64,000 nt of DNA, taken from contig NC_087069.1 of NCBI RefSeq assembly GCF_963678635.1, positions 47,386,276 to 47,450,275 on the forward strand, given 5' to 3'. This document shows, one piece after another, positions 57,690 through 64,000 of the stretch (the stretch's first letter is position 1; each line of letters opens with the position of its first letter). The stretch comes from Symsagittifera roscoffensis. Lineage: Eukaryota; Xenacoelomorpha; Acoela; Convolutidae. The translations under genes and the position numbers were made by a program. The notes under the pieces were generated by a model. It was not told the DNA's origin, did not search any database, and saw nothing but the letters and a program-made list of their open reading frames with translations.

Positions 57690-58010
57690 AGTTTGTATTC
57701 AAAGGCCTATATGTTCCAGTTCTTCTTGTTTAGATTTTGCAATCTCAGTGAATTTAACCTTCAAATTTCAATTTAATATTGTTTCTTCTTCGAGATCACT
57801 CTCAATCATTTCTAACTTAACTCGTTTTGAAAACTCAAATTTTTTTGCTCGCATTTTTTTGAGTTTTCCTTTTTTTTCGAATTCTTTAATGATATATGTA
57901 GCAGTTTTTTTTGACATTGATGTTATTTGAAAAAGTGCAAATTGTTGCTAGTGTCTTATCCGGAATGGAATTGTATCTGTAGAACACAATCAATCAAGTC
58001 TTTTTTCCTG
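57690..58010 (-). pseudogene. Tc1/mariner-like DNA-binding remnant 1
   Basis: A minus frame encodes SKKTATYIIKEFEKKGKLKK, then KRVKLEMIESDLEEETIL, NLKVKFTEIAKSKQEEL and a final EHIGL before a stop. The pattern of a recognition helix followed by iikrykekGs and a second helical domain ending in Gl resembles the paired helix-turn-helix of Tc1/mariner transposases. The preceding helix lies in other frames, so the piece is broken by shifts and stops. No catalytic DDE/D domain found downstream. Confidence 0.35.
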
Positions 58011-58467
58011 AGATAGTGAAGAGGATCTAACTTCCTCTATCTTTTGCTTTGAAAATAGTTTTGGGAAAAAATTTGACGGATCTTTAGTCGTTTCAAAATA
58101 AGTAAAGTGTTTATCGAGAAGTTCATCGTTTTTTTTCTCTTGAAAGCACCATCTAAATTTACAGTAAGATTCCTTTGTATCTCATCCAGCTAATAAAACT
58201 TTCTGTGAGAGCTCGAAACAATATGCATTATTGACTTTAAAATTGCATTTACAGCTGTGTAATTTGAATCGAAACCTTTTTCTGGATTATTTTATACTTT
58301 TTTAATCGGAAGTTTAATTCTTTTTGATAAACGACTAAGGGATGGGTACAAACATATCCATACTAAATCCAGCGGCTTATGACAAAAGAGGTGATGATAA
58401 ATACCAATTTTTCCCTTTATTTAAAATTAAATAATCTAGAACAGTTTTATTTTGTGTTAATTATATA

Positions 58468-59082
58468 AATTCTTTCAGAAGAGCAAGAACCTCTCGTCGT
58501 AATAGGTTTTCAGTCGCTCATTAACAGATTAAATTTTTTGGTCAGTAGAGGATGTATTGTATTTAAACTATTCGGAAACTGTTTGAACTAGTGAAAATAT
58601 AGAGAAGTATTAGGCGGTTTCTTCAAAAGTGTTTGCCGCTGTTCCTGATGACAAAAGAACTCTGGATGGAATTTAACCACTATTTGTATAGAATTTCAGC
58701 AAATCATGGATTTTGGAATTCATTGTGAAATTGATTGAACCAAAAAAACTAAAGGATCTTCCTAACACTTTAAAAATTCTTTCAGAAGAGCAAGAACCTC
58801 TCGTCGTAATAGGTTTTCAGTCGCTCATTAACAGATTAAATTTTTTGGTCAGTAGAGGATGTATTGTATTTAAACTATTAGGAAACTGTTTGAACTAGTG
58901 AAAATATAGAGAAGTATATGGTGGTTTCTTCAAAAGTGTTTGCCGCTGTTCCTGATGACAAAAGAACTCTGGATGGAATTTAACCACTATTTGCATAGAA
59001 TTTCAGCAAATCATGGATTTTGAAATTCATTCTGAGATCGATTGAACCAACAAAACTAGAGGATCTTCCTAACACTTTAAAA
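58468..59082 (+). repeat. Tandem duplication, unit 307 bp
   Basis: TTCTTTCAGAAGAGCAAGAA starts both units (about 58468-58775 and 58776-59082), and both end CTAACACTTTAAAA. Identity is about 97%. The plus frame contains coding-like phrases (VFAAVPDDKRTLDGI, KDLPNTLKILSEEQEPLVV) that read across the unit junction, with stops elsewhere. The product is not recognised. Confidence 0.9.
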
Positions 59083-60120
59083 CTAAAATCCCATTTCTTA
59101 TATTTGAAGCAAATAATAATTTATAAAATAGCTTTTGGTGACTTGAAAAAAATTAAATGTGTTTTTTTGTTCTCTTCTCATTTTGCTATGGGGAGTTAAG
59201 TCTTGTTTGATATAGTTTTTATTCAAGCACCTGTGTCTTCCAGTTGTTACTAATCTACAAGCTGCTTAGAAACATCACAAGTAGCAATATAATTTGTTTT
59301 TTTTTCGAGATTACTCTAAATCAAAATAATTTTGAAGACAACTCCTTCAAAAACTCAAGGTTTTTTATTAGCATTAGTCCATCAATAGTTTGTTAAAGTT
59401 AATAAAAAGGAAAAAAATTCGAGGTAGGATTGAACTGTACCCTTTTGCAACTAATCAAACACCAATTGAGATTGACCAAATCCAATGGACCAACTAGGGA
59501 AAATTCGTTGTTTTGTAGATAATAATTTAGTTATAACTTTGAAGAAAGTTAAACATAACCAACATTATAGTCGACTTGTTTCTCTGGAATTAAATTATGA
59601 ACATTTTGTCGTACAGCTAATTGAAATGTTCATAACACACAGCTAATTGATTGAAATTTTTTCAACACAAAATAGGAAAAGTACCATATATCCTGAAAAA
59701 CTGAGAACTTTATTGCAAAAAATTGTTCGAAGAAAGTTTCAGGAAAAACGTTTTTTGTAACAGAAAATTTTAGCACATATAAAAACCAGAAAATTATAAA
59801 CTAAATAATCAATTTAATATCTTCATACCACTTGTTGAAAAACAGCTATTAGACGCGCAAATTGGACAGCATGGAATAGGCAGAAGACCAAATAAAATCA
59901 TCATGCCGAAAAAAAACCCTTTAAGGGAAAAATCTTGTACAGAAAAAATCAGGTATCCGATTGCAATATCCTTGCTTATCGTTAAGTTAGAAATCAAAAA
60001 TTTTCGTAAAGCAAGAAAGCAATACTCCAACTCATTTTCTTCGAAAATTTATCTCGATATTTCATCTCGTATAATTAAAAAAGTTTTTGCAAAATACATT
60101 TTGGTTTAGAAGACAATAAA
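59083..60120. other. Intergenic AT-rich DNA
   Basis: No gene recognised. It includes the second copy of the 52 bp repeat at 59563-59614. Confidence 0.4.
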
Positions 60121-60470
60121 TTAAAAAAATTTGTTGTCCTTCACAATTCTCAACAAAAAACAATTCTCCGTAACATTGACCCAATTTTTTGAATTTATAG
60201 ATGTATAGTTGAAATAGTTTAAATGGGCCACTTGTTTAATAGCATCAATCTCTTCTACAGTGAACAGTCGAATCTGAAAGTGGGGAGACTTTTTGACCTT
60301 GTACTTCTTGATTATGGCGCAGACACATCTCATTTTGTAAGTTGCTATGTCACTTACTTTACAGTAGTTGGCAAGCTCCTAAACAAGTCCAAGATTGTAA
60401 GCATCGTGAATAATAATGTTTCGAACTGTTTCTAGTTTTTTCACCCACATAGACTTGCAGATAAGTTTTG
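60121..60470 (-). pseudogene. Tc1/mariner-like DNA-binding remnant 2
   Basis: The minus frame reads MWVKKLETVRNIIIHDAYNL, GLV, stop, ELANYCKVSDIATYKM, RCVCAIIKKYKVKKSPHFQI, RLFTVEEIDAIKQV. The first part matches the iI..ay..G.s...iA..c.vS..tv..iikkyk pattern of Tc1/mariner N-terminal helix-turn-helix domains. One in-frame stop after LGLV and no recognisable catalytic domain nearby mark it as a remnant. The ORF after that stop is 60333-60121. Confidence 0.4.
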
Positions 60471-62831
60471 ATATGTCCCATTAGTTTTTTGTGAATAGTT
60501 GAAAGCAGGGCACAAAGTGAACAAACCGTTTTTTAGGACTGAGAAAACCTTACAGTTTTTTTGGTTGGGATTGTTTTTGAGAATAAAAATTTGGTCTTTT
60601 CATGAGTAAATATTCGAATAGAAGAGTAAATTGTTCAGATGATTTTACAGGCGCTAAAATTTTCAGAATAAATGAAAAAAAGGAAGCAGCATGAAAAATT
60701 TAATAGAGCATTAGAAAAAAAAATGGGACTTATCATTGATTTTTGATTGAAAGATTTAGGTTTGGAAAATGTGTAGAAATTAATTCTTTTTGAAAAATCC
60801 AAAAAGCCGAGCAAAATCCATTGTTTCAGATGGCTGCTGCTATGTCTCAAGCTCTTCACAGCTTTGATTCAGTTTCAGATCAAAAACCGATTTTGATTTC
60901 AGTCTTTAGGGATTTTTCAGTCAACAAAAATTATATTTTTACTCAAAATTTTTGCGTCCTCGTTTTCATTTCTTACTGTTCAAAGAACAGGGGTAAAATG
61001 GCAATTATTGCAAAGAAAAGACGGTTGCGCAAGAATTTCAAAATATCCTATCCTAGCTTTTGCCAGAAACTGGCTTCCGCCACAACTATTGGCTCAGCAT
61101 TTTTAGAAAGATTTCGTTATGCACGATAATTAAAACATAAATTTTAATTTGTTGAAAATATTTGAATGTTTTTTTTGAAGTTTTTGGGTTTTTAATTAGT
61201 AATCATGTGCCATTTAACTTTCCTATGGAAAACAAACAATTGGTAAATTTTTTTCGAATGTTCACAAAATTGCACGAACTGTTCAAATTATTCAAACTAC
61301 TTTTACTCAAAAGTTACTGTATCTTTATTACTTACTTGCAGAGGTCCTACCCATTTTTATTTAGCTACAAAAAGCATTTAAACTTTTCAAAGAGACGCAA
61401 ATTTTCTTTTCAAAAATCATTAAAAAATTTTTACAAGTTGCATAAAATCTACTTGATTTTTACACAAAAGATGCACATATTCAATTTTTTATTCAAATTT
61501 AGACTTTTTCAACATAATTAAATAAAAGATTTGTTTGCAAGTTGAAAGAATTATTATAACCTCTTAAGAAATGTGAAAAAAGAATTTTGTTTTCTTGTCT
61601 GTGGGATGCAGATAAAGATCCACGTTTTCATAATTTTTTCTAATTATCAAAAAAAGTTCACATCTGACGGAATATTACTGGGTAAAACATAAAAAACAAT
61701 GCCAAGCAGATTGATTTTTAGAAAGATTCAGAACGATGGGTGATTTCTAGCTTTAAGTTTGGAAAATGGTTCAAAAACACTCCCCTCCTCAATTTATATC
61801 TGAGATTTTGGCTTTAGTGCACAAAACAATACGGTTTGTTCAGTACATCCCTGAGAATGATTCAACAAGTTCATGCAATATGTTGTCGGTGCTCGATGGG
61901 AAGGAAATGAGAATCACTCTATGGAGTTGTTGCTGAGACGATGAAGCTTCTGGGTAACAGTTCGTACGGTTATCAATTCATTGACAGATCTTGACAAACA
62001 ATTCACACAGAATTATACAAACAAAGGATTCAATTATTTTACCCAAAAAAGACATTTTTAAGGATGAAAGCCATACATTTAGTAAGCAATCATACAATGC
62101 AGTGACTATTTTTTCTTTGTATTTTTTTCTGGAAAAAAAACTATTATTTTTCTCTGAAGTTTCAACAAGGTCTCAGCATAGTTTCAGGCAGTTTCATCAT
62201 GAATTCAGTTGGTTAGAGCATTAGTAAAACATAGAGTACTTCATATTATCTTAAACATCCTATCAACTGATACATCTCAAACCTTGTAGATTAAAACAGA
62301 GCCAAACCTAAAACATCTTTTAATACATTGAACGATTATTTACCAATACATTAGTGACCGCAGCTTAATTGACGGGAGCCGCAAACAAGTCACAACCACA
62401 CCAACTCACCACTCTATTGCCAAACTATATACTACTTAGTAATATAAAGCATAGTGTTTCTAACAACCCAACTAATTTTCCTTGAACCCAAATTCCTCGA
62501 AAATGGATCCGAACCTAGGTATCTGAAAACTAAGTTATGCTCAGAAGTAGGTATATCGAAATTTCGATAACTATGTCAATTGGTATCATTTATTAAGAAA
62601 AAATCCTGTTGATTTATTCCGGCTTTTTTTTTACTCTGTCTGTACGTTATGGCTGGAACTGGATGTTCACAATAGCAAAATTGTAAATTGACAGCTCCCA
62701 GCCAGTGTCAAACGTAAAATGAAAACAGGTTTAAAAAAATCTAAACCATTGAACTCAAAATTTGTTTTGTTTTTCAGCTGGTTGCATTTTAATAAGTCGT
62801 TAATAATAAATCCGTTCTCTGCACGCGGGTC
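60471..62831. other. Intergenic AT-rich DNA
   Basis: No gene is supported. The plus frame at 60821-61129 (102 residues; MAAAMSQALHSFDSVSD after a TTTCAG acceptor-like site) is the only one with a balanced start, but it soon turns into low-complexity sequence and matches nothing. Confidence 0.4.
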
Positions 62832-62867
62832 ATTGCTTTGGTAATTTTTTTTATCTGAAACGTGGAA
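62832..62867 (+). pseudogene. 36 bp fragment of tetraspanin-related sequence
   Basis: It matches the minus strand of the tetraspanin pseudogene (63671-63636) at 35 of 36 bases, covering the LYLKRG region at the end of TM3. It lies in the opposite direction about 800 bp away, apparently a rearranged snippet. Confidence 0.6.
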
Positions 62868-63285
62868 CCAAAAAATTATAAACAGAGTTTACAAAATATC
62901 TTTTTGAGATTGTTCAGCAGTAACATTTTTCATCAGAGCTAGATCTGAGACTCGGAGAGCTGAACTTCTTTGAAAAACTTTTGAATGTTTAAAGCTTCAA
63001 CCAATTGTGAAGTCGAGAACATTTAACTTGCAAAGGAGAACTAATTGAGCAAACTTTGGTAAATTATAAAACAAAAATACCAGATAAAAGAGTCTATAGG
63101 TTATATCTTTTTAAACCTTGTCAGTTTTTTGCATTTACTGCATGCATGGTCTACAATGCAACAGTTTTTGTTACTTTTCTACATTCAGGTTTAGCTTTAG
63201 CGTATGTTCTTGTGCGTATTTTTCTTGATTTCAGAATATGTAGACTCGTCATATTTTTGACATTTTTATCTGACGTTTAGTTAGA
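62868..63285. other. Spacer before the tetraspanin pseudogene
   Basis: No gene recognised; the frame at 63056-63280 is hydrophobic and probably chance. Confidence 0.35.
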
Positions 63286-64000
63286 TTAGCTATCTCGTTG
63301 TTGCTTCCGTGTCATCTCCAGAATAAAACAAAAAACTGGAAAATAGCAAGAATAGAGAACACCAGTCAAGCCTTCCTCAATTTTTGACACAACTGCCGTC
63401 TTACAGCATGCATCAAAAATAGCATGTGTGCCTCCGCCTAAGACATCACAATATGGGAAATCAGGTTTGCAACTCAATGATGGAATCAGTCCTGTAACGT
63501 TGCACCACTCCGTATAACTTTTGATTCCACACCACCCAAACTTATGTTGAAAAATATCCTAAACATTCCCGTTATTTTCTCTGTTATTATTTATTGACTC
63601 ATTGAGCCAGCCTTTGACTCTATCCTCGAAATAAATTCCGCGTTTCAGATAAAAAAAATTACCAAAGCAATTTGATGAGCTATAACAACTGCATGCTGGT
63701 CTGATGTCAATCCGACTTCCATTAAGGTTTTTCCACAATTAAAGCATCAAAAAAACCAGAGCAACTGCTGTGTACACCACAAAACTGAAAATCAGCGCCA
63801 CAATACAGGCGATAAATCTAATTTCAACCACTAAATGTTTGATATCTTGGATAAAAGGGACTTCGATCACACACCAGTTAGAAATTAGTAAGACTGAAAT
63901 AAGGACACCTTTAATCAATCGAAAGTGTACGACTTCAAATTTTATGTCTAAGACCCCCTTGTTTTTTAATTTATATTGGTGTAAAGTTTGATGAAGTAAG
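63286..64000 (-). pseudogene. Decayed copy of the double tetraspanin gene (second unit)
   Basis: From the window edge leftward, the minus strand is homologous to the functional gene from about residue 297 to residue 527. It includes IKHLV, RFIACIVALIFSFVVYTAVA, GLTSDQHAV and CKPDFPYCDVLG. Stops replace the residues after FVVYTAVALVF and in the GTAWDNF region, the CCG motif reads WCG, and about seven residues are lost in TM4. Overall identity is about 85%. The copy ends after EMTRKQQRDS. The first unit would lie beyond the right edge. It is an old duplicate of the gene at 34389, inverted relative to it. Confidence 0.85.

Noticed and set aside
60821-61129. Possible exon beginning MAAAMSQALHSFDSVSD after a TTTCAG site
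   Set aside because: Only the first 20 or so residues look protein-like; the rest is low-complexity and matches nothing.
61162-61521. 119-residue frame
   Set aside because: Phe/Leu/Lys-dominated translation of AT-rich DNA with no domain; most likely chance.
1-64000. CRISPR array, operon or bacterial gene content
   Set aside because: No short repeat-spacer array, no closely packed co-directional genes; everything recognised is eukaryotic.

Overview
The window is AT-rich, gene-poor animal DNA. It has one clear host gene (a double tetraspanin), an EEP-type LINE, a Ty3/gypsy-like LTR retroelement, hAT-like and Tc1/mariner-like remnants, a large minisatellite and much duplicated non-coding sequence. 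Nothing bacterial is visible. The phylum cannot be named from the sequence; an invertebrate metazoan is the best guess, given low gene density, AT content and the tetraspanin architecture.

Layout. 1-2.0 kb: a G-rich, strand-skewed tract with no recognisable gene. 2.3-30.6 kb: a very large imperfect inverted repeat. The left arm runs about 2290-10150 and the right arm about 30625-23102 on the other strand. Between them lie two further direct copies of the inner-arm sequence, an inserted 9.8 kb LTR retroelement (11037-20854, identical-looking 1156 bp LTRs, 4 bp target duplication) and a 200-base N gap. The inner arms are a degenerate array with a period near 140 bp. The outer arms hold long diverged tandem units and small unrecognised reading frames. 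Two arm-to-arm blocks of 140 and 207 bp are completely identical although flanking arm sequence is roughly 90-97% identical, and both fall on open frames. 29.8-32.8 kb: a 1.5 kb tandem duplication overlapping the right arm end, closed by a 94 bp MITE.

34.4-36.1 kb: the only convincing intact host gene, a 583-residue protein made of two tetraspanin units with one extra hydrophobic segment between them. A decayed relative of the same gene sits at the right edge (63.3-64.0 kb, minus strand). 39.1-42.2 kb: a dead LINE on the minus strand (AP-type endonuclease, reverse transcriptase, C-terminal C2H2 fingers). 42.7-47.4 kb: about 92 copies of a 51 bp minisatellite with higher-order units. 49.0-49.4 kb: a hAT-like transposase remnant. 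51.6-55.5 kb: a family of palindromic ATCATACAA...TTGTATGAT hairpins, some linked to GGTCAACCCGGG. 57.7-60.5 kb: two Tc1/mariner-like DNA-binding remnants and a 307 bp tandem duplication.

There is no operon-like organisation. The window is best read as one host gene within a repeat-dominated region whose most unusual component is the inverted repeat with its perfectly conserved blocks. All similarities were judged by eye; identities are approximate except where a block was compared base by base.
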